Made by a program: the position numbers and the translations under genes | Notes under the pieces: generated by a model | What the model was told of the DNA's origin: nothing | Seen by the model: only the letters and a program-made list of their open reading frames with translations | Databases searched by the model: none | Shown: positions 14,578 through 20,576 of the stretch, one piece after another | How positions within the stretch are numbered: the first letter of the stretch is position 1 | Layout: every line of letters starts with the position of its first letter | From: a virus | IMG/VR virus record: IMGVR_UViG_3300018416_000098 | Coordinates: 1 to 26,292 of that record | Reading direction: 5' to 3' (one strand) | DNA length: 26,292 nt

Positions 14578-14839
14578 TGAGTAAACTTCCCGCAGGAATA
14601 TCTACTCCGTTCACCAACTTAAGGCTGTCCCATCTAAATGAGCGCCATCCATTGGCTTCAGTGTCCCAAACAGGCAGGGCGAAATCGCTTTGCTTCTTTG
14701 AGTTTGTAGGTGCATTTTCATACACAATAAAATCGTCACTTAATGTAGCAACCATTTTACGTAGAGTACCGTCAGCCTTGATGAACTCAAGATCAACTTT
14801 ACCCGCTTTCAGGCTTTCCAAGATATCGTTTCTAGTCAT
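14567..14839 (-). CDS. SH3-barrel-type small protein (DUF2693-like), 90 aa
   Basis: Starts MTRNDILESLKAGKVDLEFI, followed by KADGTLRKMVATL, the pattern of DUF2693-like phage proteins with an SH3-type barrel. The C-terminal part has VWDTEANGWRSFRWDSL. The frame extends to 14854, but the ATG at 14839 has AGGA eight bases upstream and overlaps the glutaredoxin stop. A paralogue lies at 17180-17413. Function unknown. Confidence 0.72.
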   Translation of the reverse strand: MTRNDILESLKAGKVDLEFIKADGTLRKMVATLSDDFIVYENAPTNSKKQSDFALPVWDTEANGWRSFRWDSLKLVNGVDIPAGSLLNAA

Positions 14840-15086
14840 TATCATTTTCCTCACTTTCTTTAGTTATAAAATCATTCACTTTCACAGCGAACTCCTGGTA
14901 TCCACCAACGTGTTCTTCTCCCCACATTATCTGCGGGACAGTTCTCACATTAGGGAATTTCTTTGAGAACTCATCGAACCCAATGTCATCGACTAAGATA
15001 TAGTCGTGTTCTAGGTTCATGCTCTCACATAGTTGCTTTGCTTTTAAACACCAAATACAATTTGATGAGCCGTATATTTTAATCAT
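14832..15086 (-). CDS. Glutaredoxin, 84 aa
   Basis: A single-domain glutaredoxin that should reduce disulfides using glutathione, for example to support ribonucleotide reductase. The active site is CIWC at 10-13, the cis-proline loop is TVP at 49-51, and GGY follows at 61-63. The frame extends upstream to 15185, but the ATG at 15086 gives the normal glutaredoxin N-terminus (MIKIYGSSNC) with GGAG six bases upstream and an 8-nt overlap with the upstream stop. The acidic tail (ESEENDND) is unusual but short. Confidence 0.88.
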   Translation of the reverse strand: MIKIYGSSNCIWCLKAKQLCESMNLEHDYILVDDIGFDEFSKKFPNVRTVPQIMWGEEHVGGYQEFAVKVNDFITKESEENDND

Positions 15087-15471
15087 AGATGTCTCCATTA
15101 TTTTTATTATGGTTAAGGGAGCATCGAATGTGTTCAAGTTTTTGTTCACGTGGCCATTCTTTAAGATAGTCGTTATCTCTATCAAAAGCTTCGATTACTT
15201 CATCTTCACTGATCACACGGTGATCTATGATATGTTCGCCAATCCACTTCTGAGAAAAGTCTTCTACCTCTTCACAAGTCACTGCGTCTAATGCCCACTC
15301 TTCTTGAACAGGCATGTCGGGATTTGACTTCTGAAGTTCTTCCATCGACATCACGTATCGCATTCTGAAACTTGATATAGTTTCCACAATAACATAGTCT
15401 TTTTTCAAACTCATCTTATTCTCCTCTTCACGGTACCGTCTAAGTATGTAGTCATAATAACCTTCACGCAT
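15079..15471 (-). CDS. Conserved phage hypothetical protein, 130 aa (start uncertain)
   Basis: The conserved part begins at residue 20 (MSLKKDYVIVETISSFRMRY, ATG at 15414, GAGGAG six bases upstream), and homologues I recall start there. However, the promoter at 15497-15525 places transcription start near 15490, and the first ATG at 15471 also has an AGGAAAGGA site. Either a 19-residue extension or two starts are used. The segment FSQKWIGEHIIDHRVISEDE is typical of this unnamed family in marine T4-like phages. It is coupled to the glutaredoxin gene by an 8-nt overlap. Confidence 0.72.
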   Translation of the reverse strand: MREGYYDYILRRYREEENKMSLKKDYVIVETISSFRMRYVMSMEELQKSNPDMPVQEEWALDAVTCEEVEDFSQKWIGEHIIDHRVISEDEVIEAFDRDNDYLKEWPREQKLEHIRCSLNHNKNNGDIYD

Positions 15472-15496
15472 ACGCTTCCTTTCCTAATTGTGTATA

Positions 15497-15525
15497 ATCA
15501 TACACTAAGCATAGGAGTATGTCAA
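15497..15525 (-). promoter_or_regulatory. Sigma70-type promoter with palindrome at -10
   Basis: TTGACA (15525-15520), a 17-base spacer and TATGAT (15502-15497). A perfect inverted repeat GTGTAT/ATACAC with four central bases (15490-15505) covers the -10 hexamer, a possible operator. It drives the glutaredoxin and glycosyltransferase unit. Confidence 0.8.
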
Positions 15526-15528
15526 GCA

Positions 15529-15693
15529 CTAAAATAAATTTTTTACATTAGATGCTATGATGAAGCAACAGGTTACTGCATTGAGTAGCAGTATTAATGT
15601 TCGAATGATTGTGATTTGATCTTCCACGGGCTTGGTGTCCTCATCGTTAAATGAACCTAATGCGTATTTCCAAATTTTCCACCATCTTGACAT
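15529..15693 (-). CDS. Small membrane protein, 54 aa
   Basis: Begins MSRWWKIWKYALGSFNDED, then has one hydrophobic segment (IRTLILLLNAVTCCFIIA, about 30-47). Short proteins with a WWKIWKYxLGSF start are familiar to me from T4-like marine phages, with unknown function. Last gene of the long unit that starts at the promoter at 21216. Confidence 0.68.
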   Translation of the reverse strand: MSRWWKIWKYALGSFNDEDTKPVEDQITIIRTLILLLNAVTCCFIIASNVKNLF

Positions 15694-15702
15694 AAGTTTG
15701 CC

Positions 15703-15837
15703 TCACAGTAAAAATACTATCCCGTATAAAAATCCAATGTTTAGTCCAATAGAACACACTAGTAGCATGTCTTTTGAAAAACTTCTTTGCTCATAGGTAA
15801 CAACATAATCAACTTCTACCCTATCAGCTTCTTTCAA
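15703..15837 (-). CDS. Small membrane protein, 44 aa, TTG start
   Basis: A 44-residue ORF with one hydrophobic segment (LLVCSIGLNIGFLYGIVFLL at the C-terminus) and a charged N-terminal half. The likely start is a TTG at 15837, eight bases after an AAGAGG site in the end of the lipoprotein gene. It lies immediately downstream of the spanin-like pair, so a lysis-related function is conceivable but unproven. Confidence 0.5.
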   Translation of the reverse strand: MKEADRVEVDYVVTYEQRSFSKDMLLVCSIGLNIGFLYGIVFLL

Positions 15838-15838
15838 T

Positions 15839-16309
15839 TTAATTGCCTCTTAGTTTCTCCCAAAGAGTTCTGTTGTCTTCAGGCTGTTGTTCTTCTACCT
15901 GATCTTTAGCACTTTCAATTTGATTATTTGCCTCATCTAAAGCATCTGAAGACGCTTCATAGTATTCCTGATATGCGGCAATGATAGCATCTTGTTGCTG
16001 TACATATGCACGTAAGTCAGAAAAGTTTAGTCCTAAATTCTCATATCCCTTGTCGGTAATAGCAAAGAACGCAACTGATCTACCACTAGATTTTAACTCA
16101 GCAAGTTTTTCTTCCCAGTTATCTTCTGTGATTATAGTCCAATTAACTTCTCTTAGATTAAGTTCATCTGCGCTCGGCAGTACAAGCTGTGGCTTATCTA
16201 CCGGTTTTGCTGATACCTCAATTTTTTGAGGCATACTTGTACAACCACTAATCAGTAGTGTTGTAACGATCAAAAAGCCAAGGACATTCGCTGTTGAATT
16301 GCTTGCCAT
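15839..16309 (-). CDS. Lipoprotein, candidate outer-membrane spanin, 156 aa
   Basis: A lipoprotein: N-terminal hydrophobic stretch with lipobox LISGC (lipid-bearing Cys at residue 23), then a segment with WTIITEDNWEEKL and GYENLGLNFSDLRAYVQQQ and a long helical C-terminal region. Its start lies 62 bases inside the upstream membrane coiled-coil gene in a different frame, the overlapping arrangement typical of Rz/Rz1-type spanin pairs. At 156 residues it is longer than classical o-spanins, so the assignment rests on topology and gene order. Confidence 0.65.
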   Translation of the reverse strand: MASNSTANVLGFLIVTTLLISGCTSMPQKIEVSAKPVDKPQLVLPSADELNLREVNWTIITEDNWEEKLAELKSSGRSVAFFAITDKGYENLGLNFSDLRAYVQQQDAIIAAYQEYYEASSDALDEANNQIESAKDQVEEQQPEDNRTLWEKLRGN

Positions 16310-16712
16310 TTTCTGCCTCCATTTCTTTATCTGTTAGTTCAGCACCAGATAGTAGTTCAAAACATCTGCCTGCTTTATCAGATGCTCCATTGATAACTCT
16401 TTCTACTAGACCTGGTTTATTTTCTGCTAAGTTACCTAAATCATGTCTTCCCAGTTTGTCACTGAGTACTTGATTCTGTCTACGTATACTAGCAAATTCA
16501 CTATTTACTTTATTGAGTTCTTCATTGGCTCTTTGAAAATCCACCTGTAAAGACTCTACAGCCGCTTCACTAGTCTGCACTGCAACTTCTAATTTTGCGT
16601 TATTCTCATTCAGTATTGCCATACGTTCTTGGGTATCATTGTAGTACCAATAAAACGCACCGGCCATAACAAAGCTTATCAATGCCATAACTCCCGCTAA
16701 TTTCATTCCCAT
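16248..16712 (-). CDS. Inner-membrane coiled-coil protein, candidate i-spanin, 154 aa
   Basis: One N-terminal membrane segment (GVMALISFVMAGAFYWYY, about 7-24) followed by a long coiled coil (ILNENNAKLEVAVQTSEAAV and on to about residue 95), then GLVERVINGASDKAGRCFELLSG and a C-terminal region with two Cys (C117, C143). This topology fits an i-spanin that spans the periplasm to meet the overlapping lipoprotein. GAGGAG lies six bases before the ATG. Similar proteins are common in T4-like and T7-like marine phages. Confidence 0.65.
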   Translation of the reverse strand: MGMKLAGVMALISFVMAGAFYWYYNDTQERMAILNENNAKLEVAVQTSEAAVESLQVDFQRANEELNKVNSEFASIRRQNQVLSDKLGRHDLGNLAENKPGLVERVINGASDKAGRCFELLSGAELTDKEMEAENGKQFNSECPWLFDRYNTTD

Positions 16713-16725
16713 TTTTATCTCCTCG

Positions 16726-16953
16726 TCATATCATGATATCTACATACTGTCCTGTAGAGTACACGATACTCTGTTTCCCAGCGGCGTTATAAACTGTCAT
16801 AAAATAATCTGTCGTAGTTATTTTTAGACTGCCGTCAACCAACTGCTGGGATCGCTTGACGGTCTTCTTTATCTCATGCTCTGCTCTTGACAGTTGCTCC
16901 TGCTTTGATATCAGTTCGCCCGTCAGTGCTGAGTCTACTGGTTGAACTTCCAT
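16726..16953 (-). CDS. Hypothetical protein, 75 aa
   Basis: Unrecognised protein with an N-terminal helical part (ISKQEQLSRAEHEIKKTVKR) and a C-terminal beta-like part (TTTDYFMTVYNAAGKQSIVY). It ends 14 bases before the candidate i-spanin and overlaps the upstream gene by 80 bases, an unusually long overlap here. The ATG at 16953 has only a weak purine-rich site. Confidence 0.6.
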   Translation of the reverse strand: MEVQPVDSALTGELISKQEQLSRAEHEIKKTVKRSQQLVDGSLKITTTDYFMTVYNAAGKQSIVYSTGQYVDIMI

Positions 16954-17056
16954 GTTCGTCTTTCTTCCCGCTAAATATTCTGTCCCAGTTGTCGTTGTAT
17001 TTCACCTGGTCAGTAGGTCTTTGTTTAGACCCCTTACCTCCATGCCACTTACTCAT
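16874..17056 (-). CDS. Conserved small phage protein (MSKWHGGKG family), 60 aa
   Basis: Begins MSKWHGGKGSKQRPTD and has NWDRIFSGKK, the pattern of a very common short phage protein of unknown function. The conserved part ends near residue 32, and the remaining 28 residues overlap the start of the next gene in another frame, so they may be an unselected extension. The start overlaps the upstream stop by 8 bases. Confidence 0.72.
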   Translation of the reverse strand: MSKWHGGKGSKQRPTDQVKYNDNWDRIFSGKKDEHGSSTSRLSTDGRTDIKAGATVKSRA

Positions 17057-17183
17057 AACGTTTCACTTTCTCCCAAGTCTCTATCGTCACAGGATGTGTA
17101 GTCTTGTGCGAATAATAAAAAGTAATGCCACCAAATATCATCGGGCATAAGAAAACTGCAAGAAGTCCTAATAATCCAATCAT
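17049..17183 (-). CDS. Small membrane protein, 44 aa
   Basis: A 44-residue ORF with one N-terminal hydrophobic segment (MIGLLGLLAVFLCPMIFGG) and a polar tail. The start overlaps the upstream stop as ATGA and the stop overlaps the next start by 8 bases, so it is translationally coupled on both sides. Function unknown; it lies two genes upstream of the spanin-like pair. Confidence 0.6.
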   Translation of the reverse strand: MIGLLGLLAVFLCPMIFGGITFYYSHKTTHPVTIETWEKVKRYE

Positions 17184-17413
17184 ACTTTGGGATATCCTAT
17201 ATACCATTCATTAATAGTTGACACAATCACGTCCCTAAAATCTTCTTTATCCATAGCCCAAACAACAATTGAGTCGCTATCTGATGCTATGTTTCTAATC
17301 GTAATGTTACTGTTATTTAGCGTACAAGGCATTACACGCCGCTCTCCAGTATCAATTTTTGTGAAATCAATCGTTACTACGCCCTTCTTAAGGCTGTCAA
17401 TTAACTCTTTCAT
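17180..17413 (-). CDS. SH3-barrel-type small protein (DUF2693-like), 77 aa
   Basis: Begins MKELIDSLKKGVVTIDFTKI, with TGERRVMPCTL and IVVWAMDKEDFRDV following. This matches the DUF2693 pattern (short helix, then KKGVVTxxFTK-type strands), and the gene is a distant paralogue of the one at 14567-14839. The start overlaps the upstream stop as ATGA. Function unknown. Confidence 0.72.
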   Translation of the reverse strand: MKELIDSLKKGVVTIDFTKIDTGERRVMPCTLNNSNITIRNIASDSDSIVVWAMDKEDFRDVIVSTINEWYIGYPKV

Positions 17414-17787
17414 CTTCTTTGAAACATTTCTCCATTTAGTTGCATATTTCGACCTGTTGCTAACATGCAGGCTATTTGTCCTTGTCCTATAAAAATATAA
17501 GACCAGTCACCCGTTATTGGATTAATTGCGAGAACCATAGGTCCTTGCATTGGTTTATCGTTTATTACAGTAAAACTTTGTAAGCTATTGAAAGCAGGAA
17601 TTTGTCCGTGTACATTACTCAAATATTTCACCATATCTTCTAACGGTAAACACTGTGCAGTGAAATCAAAAGGCATGAACTCAGGCTGAGACTCATTCAC
17701 TTCATATGAATTCCAAATTACAGGTTGATTAGCGTTTGCTGGAAATGTCCACAGCACGGCTAATGTGGCAATAAGACACTTAATCAT
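17410..17787 (-). CDS. Exported hypothetical protein with signal peptide, 125 aa
   Basis: From the ATG at 17787 the protein opens with a clear signal peptide (MIKCLIATLAVLWTFPANAN, cleavage after about residue 19) and a mature part of about 105 residues with two Cys. The longer frame up to 17844 would bury the signal, and GGAG lies five bases before the chosen ATG. A segment with GDWSYIFIGQGQIACMLATG closes the protein. Probably periplasmic; function unknown. Confidence 0.72.
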   Translation of the reverse strand: MIKCLIATLAVLWTFPANANQPVIWNSYEVNESQPEFMPFDFTAQCLPLEDMVKYLSNVHGQIPAFNSLQSFTVINDKPMQGPMVLAINPITGDWSYIFIGQGQIACMLATGRNMQLNGEMFQRR

Positions 17788-17834
17788 CTTATCTCCAGTT
17801 ATATTTAGTAAAAACATTGTGTTCCTTTCTTGGT

Positions 17835-18287
17835 TTAGTCCCAAAGATTTTCGTAATACTTACCGAACAGACGAAATCCATTAGACATTCGTTCTTGATG
17901 TGCCCTACGACCAACGTCATCAATCCACTCAAATTCGCCTAAATCATCTTCCTTCTCGATATATGGACCATAGTATTGGTCTTGCCAATTATCTTTATTC
18001 TTCTCGTTAAACGACCAGATCATTTCATCTAATACCCAGTCCCATCTATCGAACCAGTACGCATCAGTGTCATAATCGTTTTCTTTTGGTGGGGCATTAG
18101 TAGAACGTAGTTCTTCTGGTACATCAAGATCATCAACGCAGGGTGCGCCATGTGTAGTGTCTTTGAGTTGCACTAACATTGGATGTATAATGAGAGCGAG
18201 AGTGGAGTCCATGCTCCACGTATCGAATCGCTCTATTTCAATTTTTTCAGCTCGGTTCTTCCGATACGGACCTATTCGAACTCTCAT
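17835..18287 (-). CDS. Conserved phage hypothetical protein, 150 aa
   Basis: Begins MRVRIGPYRKNRAEKIEIER and continues with TWSMDSTLALIIHPML and DRWDWVLDEMIWSFNEKN, a recognisable unnamed family in T4-like phages. The frame runs to 18305 from a TTG, but the ATG at 18287 has AGGA eight bases upstream and gives the family start. Acidic and Trp-rich, with no membrane segment. It overlaps the end of the upstream gene by about 40 bases. Confidence 0.8.
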   Translation of the reverse strand: MRVRIGPYRKNRAEKIEIERFDTWSMDSTLALIIHPMLVQLKDTTHGAPCVDDLDVPEELRSTNAPPKENDYDTDAYWFDRWDWVLDEMIWSFNEKNKDNWQDQYYGPYIEKEDDLGEFEWIDDVGRRAHQERMSNGFRLFGKYYENLWD

Positions 18288-18408
18288 CAGATTTTTCCTT
18301 TTCAATCAATTCTTCAAATCTATCAGCAATGTCTTTCCAAGGCTGTGTGGTAGTCCAATGTTCGTACCCTCTTATTATACTTATAATTTTACTGTCTGTA
18401 ATAGGCAT
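18247..18408 (-). CDS. Small hypothetical protein, 53 aa
   Basis: Begins MPITDSKIISIIRGYEHW and is Ser/Glu-rich at its end. The frame extends to 18540, but that part lies inside the upstream gene in another frame. The ATG at 18408 (or the one directly before it) has GGAG about six bases upstream. Function unknown. Confidence 0.55.
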   Translation of the reverse strand: MPITDSKIISIIRGYEHWTTTQPWKDIADRFEELIEKEKSDESSNRSVSEEPS

Positions 18409-18604
18409 CATAGTCTCCAAAAATTGATGGCGCCTCTTCTGACGCCATTTCCATATCATATTCACGTGGGTAGTGTCGTAAGCATGACGAAGCCTGCTTA
18501 CGAATTTCTTTAGGTACTCGAGGAGTGACTTTAGGGTCAAGCAAGTCTGTGAGAAACTTCTCTGTTCTCTTTACTGCATTTTTCCTCTCGTATGGCAAAG
18601 TCAC
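18389..18604 (-). CDS. Hypothetical protein, 71 aa, GTG start
   Basis: Basic in its first half (LPYERKNAVKRTEKFL) and acidic at the C-terminus. It starts with GTG overlapping the upstream stop as GTGA, with GAGGA nine bases upstream. The overlap of 20 bases with the next gene is typical for this unit. Function unknown. Confidence 0.65.
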   Translation of the reverse strand: MTLPYERKNAVKRTEKFLTDLLDPKVTPRVPKEIRKQASSCLRHYPREYDMEMASEEAPSIFGDYDAYYRQ

Positions 18605-18864
18605 AGAACGTAGTCCTCACTTTCAGATTCCCACCAGCGAACAACGTTGAAGAATCCTAAAGATATGAAATCTCCGTAGTCCTCATCTAGTCTGTCTGCT
18701 TCAGCGGCAACTTCTTCTATCTGATCACGGGACAGTTCAGTTACTTCTTCAACACCGTAGTGTTCAAAGACGATACCCTGAGCCCATTCAGTTACCTCAT
18801 TCTCAATCCAGTCCATCATCTTATGGGCACGATGAACTCTGAATCCTACTTCTTCTTCACTCAC
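18601..18864 (-). CDS. Hypothetical acidic protein, 87 aa, GTG start
   Basis: Acidic helical protein with HKMMDWIENEVTEWAQG near the start. The frame reaches 18909, but the GTG at 18864 has GGAGG six bases upstream and overlaps the stop of the upstream gene by 8 bases, the same geometry seen at several junctions here. Function unknown. Confidence 0.65.
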   Translation of the reverse strand: MSEEEVGFRVHRAHKMMDWIENEVTEWAQGIVFEHYGVEEVTELSRDQIEEVAAEADRLDEDYGDFISLGFFNVVRWWESESEDYVL

Positions 18865-19033
18865 TGGGAGCCTCCACTTTCTTGATGGTCCATTGTCCAT
18901 CATCTTCAATAAATTCTAATTGATCTCCTACAGACCAACCCATTTCTTCTAACAACTCATCTGGAAAGTCCAAACACAGTTCGTTAGGATCATCTGGGTC
19001 AGGTACTACTTTTGCTACCCAACGATTGATCAT
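18857..19033 (-). CDS. Small AbrB/MazE-like protein, 58 aa
   Basis: A 58-residue ORF whose order of segments recalls swapped-hairpin AbrB-type DNA-binding domains: LCLDFPDELLEEMGWSVGD, then LEFIEDDGQWTIKKV. The 'P-x-E-L-L-x-E-x-G-W-x-x-G-D' pattern is what such domains show after the first strand. It may be an antitoxin-like or transcription regulator, but no toxin partner is evident. It is coupled upstream by ATGA. The assignment is by pattern only. Confidence 0.55.
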   Translation of the reverse strand: MINRWVAKVVPDPDDPNELCLDFPDELLEEMGWSVGDQLEFIEDDGQWTIKKVEAPSE

Positions 19034-19308
19034 GTGATCAATCCACTTGTCGCCTCACGATAAGCCTTAACAACAGCTTCAGATGTTTTAGCGACAAAGA
19101 CTAAGCCACCAATATAAAATGTCATATCAGCAGGATCAGCTTCACCTGTAACACAAACTCCTGAGCCAAAGCCCATTCCTTGTTCACCATTAACAAGCAT
19201 CTTAGGATCAGCAATCGTCAGTCGGCTTGCGTCTTCAGAGACAAACTTGCCTACATATTCACCTGCAACTGTGATAACAGTGATCACATCATTTTTATTA
19301 TAACTCAT
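19030..19308 (-). CDS. Conserved phage hypothetical protein (possible Sm-like barrel), 92 aa
   Basis: Begins MSYNKNDVITVITVAGEYVG, then SRLTIADPKMLV and GMGFGSGVCVTG, a pattern I recall from T4-like marine phages. The alternating strands and the phrase 'V-x-T-V-A-G-E-Y-V-G-K' resemble an Sm/SH3-type barrel that might bind RNA. AAGGAG precedes the ATG. Its neighbours are the cytochrome gene and the AbrB-like gene. Function unknown. Confidence 0.72.
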   Translation of the reverse strand: MSYNKNDVITVITVAGEYVGKFVSEDASRLTIADPKMLVNGEQGMGFGSGVCVTGEADPADMTFYIGGLVFVAKTSEAVVKAYREATSGLIT

Positions 19309-19310
19309 AT

Positions 19311-19628
19311 TTACTCCTTTGGTAATCCTTCTTGAATATAAACGCCGATCACACCAATCTGACCATCTGTCAACATTGCGGCTTGAGGATACATCACACT
19401 AGACATAGATCCACGCTTTTCATTATTCTTGTATTGCAGTAAAGAAGAGATGATGTAATCTGCATCTTTACCAATTAAAGCGGGAAAGGTTCCTACACCT
19501 TCTCCATAAGCACCGTGACAAGACGCACAGGCTGGCCAAACTTTTCTGATGCTCTCAAACCTATCTTCTGCTTGAACTTGTGATCCAATCAAAAGTGAAC
19601 ATGTTACTAGTAACGCTTTAAATTTCAT
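19311..19628 (-). CDS. Periplasmic c-type cytochrome, 105 aa
   Basis: A small class I cytochrome c. A signal peptide covers residues 1-20 (LLIGSQVQA before the cut), the heme motif is CASCH at 34-38 (C34, C37 thioether links, H38 axial ligand), followed by GAYGEGVGTFPALIG, and the likely axial Met is M79 in SSVMYPQAAMLTDG. Length and layout fit c553/c554-type carriers. It would be matured by host heme-attachment proteins and act in the periplasm as an electron carrier. It is rare in phages and lies one base after the peroxiredoxin gene, suggesting a redox pair. All residues needed for heme binding are present. Confidence 0.88.
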   Translation of the reverse strand: MKFKALLVTCSLLIGSQVQAEDRFESIRKVWPACASCHGAYGEGVGTFPALIGKDADYIISSLLQYKNNEKRGSMSSVMYPQAAMLTDGQIGVIGVYIQEGLPKE

Positions 19629-19629
19629 A

Positions 19630-20172
19630 TTAATTTGCTCCGGCTAACCAAGCCATAATGTTTTCTGGAGAAGTCTCTCCGTATGGATCAGGATCACTAT
19701 TCTCACAGCGTCCTGGCTCTTCAAAGATATGTTCAATGATACCATCATTTACTATCATAGCATATCTCCAACTTCTTTCACCGAAACCTCGATTGTCAAA
19801 TTTGACAGCCATGCCCATTGCCCTTGTGAACTCACAAGAACCGTCTGGAATAAGTCCGATGTTTTTGATTTTCTGATCGGCTGCCCACTTGTTCATTACA
19901 AACGCATCATTTACTGATACGCAATAAACGTGGTCTATACCTAAAGATTGCAACTTGCGATAGTTTTGCTCAAATCCCGGAACTTGCATAGTAGAGCAAG
20001 TGGGAGTGAAAGCACCTGGTAGACTAAAAACTACAACTCTTTTACCACCAAAATAATCTTCGGTAGTTGTAGTCTGCCATCTGAAAGGATTATCTCCTTC
20101 AATAGAATCATCACGCACACGTGTCTGAAATGTTACATTAGGAACTCTTGTCCCTTTGCCAATCTCGTACAT
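19630..20172 (-). CDS. Peroxiredoxin (Prx5-like), 180 aa
   Basis: A thiol peroxidase of the Prx5 type that would reduce hydrogen or organic peroxides. The peroxidatic site is PGAFTPTCS with C59, followed by the VPGFEQNYRKL helix, then DHVYCVSVNDAFVMNKWA, and the conserved Arg is R136 in SWRYAM. Further Cys are C84, C113 and C157, and glutathione or the glutaredoxin encoded at 14832-15086 may act as reductant. Length matches the family, with no signal peptide, so it is cytoplasmic. GAGGAG lies before the ATG. Confidence 0.92.
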   Translation of the reverse strand: MYEIGKGTRVPNVTFQTRVRDDSIEGDNPFRWQTTTTEDYFGGKRVVVFSLPGAFTPTCSTMQVPGFEQNYRKLQSLGIDHVYCVSVNDAFVMNKWAADQKIKNIGLIPDGSCEFTRAMGMAVKFDNRGFGERSWRYAMIVNDGIIEHIFEEPGRCENSDPDPYGETSPENIMAWLAGAN

Positions 20173-20174
20173 AA

Positions 20175-20297
20175 TTACTCCTCAGTATCATTAAGACTTT
20201 CAATTCGCTCTTTCAGAAGAATAAGAAGATCAACAAACTCTGATCCTATATCTTTATCTTCAATCGTATCTAATTCAATTTTAACTTCAATTTTCAT
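20175..20297 (-). CDS. Small hypothetical protein, 40 aa
   Basis: A 40-residue acidic ORF (begins MKIEVKIELDTIEDKD) likely to form one strand and one helix. AAGGA precedes the ATG and the stop lies just before the peroxiredoxin start. Function unknown. Confidence 0.5.
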   Translation of the reverse strand: MKIEVKIELDTIEDKDIGSEFVDLLILLKERIESLNDTEE

Positions 20298-20318
20298 TAT
20301 CTAATTTCCTTGACAGTT

Positions 20319-20456
20319 CTATCCCTGTCCTCTATACCTCTTATAACTTGCCTTCTTTGATTTATTCATAGAAGACATCTTTGGATTACGTCCTATCGAA
20401 GTCTTCTTCGAAGTACGTACATGTACTGTACTGAATGCCTTTGCTCTAGTTGCCAT
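20319..20456 (-). CDS. Small basic conserved phage protein, 45 aa
   Basis: From the ATG at 20456 (GGAG six bases upstream) the protein begins MATRAKAFSTVHVRTSKKT and ends KASYKRYRGQG. This short, Lys/Arg/Ser-rich pattern recurs in T4-like phages in my memory, without a known role. The frame continues upstream to 20519 from a GTG, which would add a Cys-containing piece with no support. A nucleic acid binding role is plausible from charge. Confidence 0.7.
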   Translation of the reverse strand: MATRAKAFSTVHVRTSKKTSIGRNPKMSSMNKSKKASYKRYRGQG

Positions 20457-20493
20457 ATTGCTCTCCGTTCGGTATGGGCTGTTGAACACGCAT
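20446..20493 (-). CDS. Possible 15-aa leader peptide
   Basis: A very short ORF (MRVQQPIPNGEQYGN) that covers the ribosome site of the 45-residue basic protein and ends 11 bases inside its coding region. It could couple translation of that gene, but there is no strong Shine-Dalgarno and chance is quite possible. Confidence 0.2.
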   Translation of the reverse strand: MRVQQPIPNGEQYGN

Positions 20494-20576
20494 GAACTCT
20501 GTCTCAACTTTTCCCTCACTTGATTTATGTGAGGACAGCGGTTTTCTTCTCCTTACGGCAGAAGTAGCCCAAATTT

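Noticed and set aside
20514-20534. Hairpin CCTCAC/GTGAGG between two leftward genes
   Set aside because: Only six pairs with a nine-base loop and no U-run on either strand, so it is not called as a terminator.
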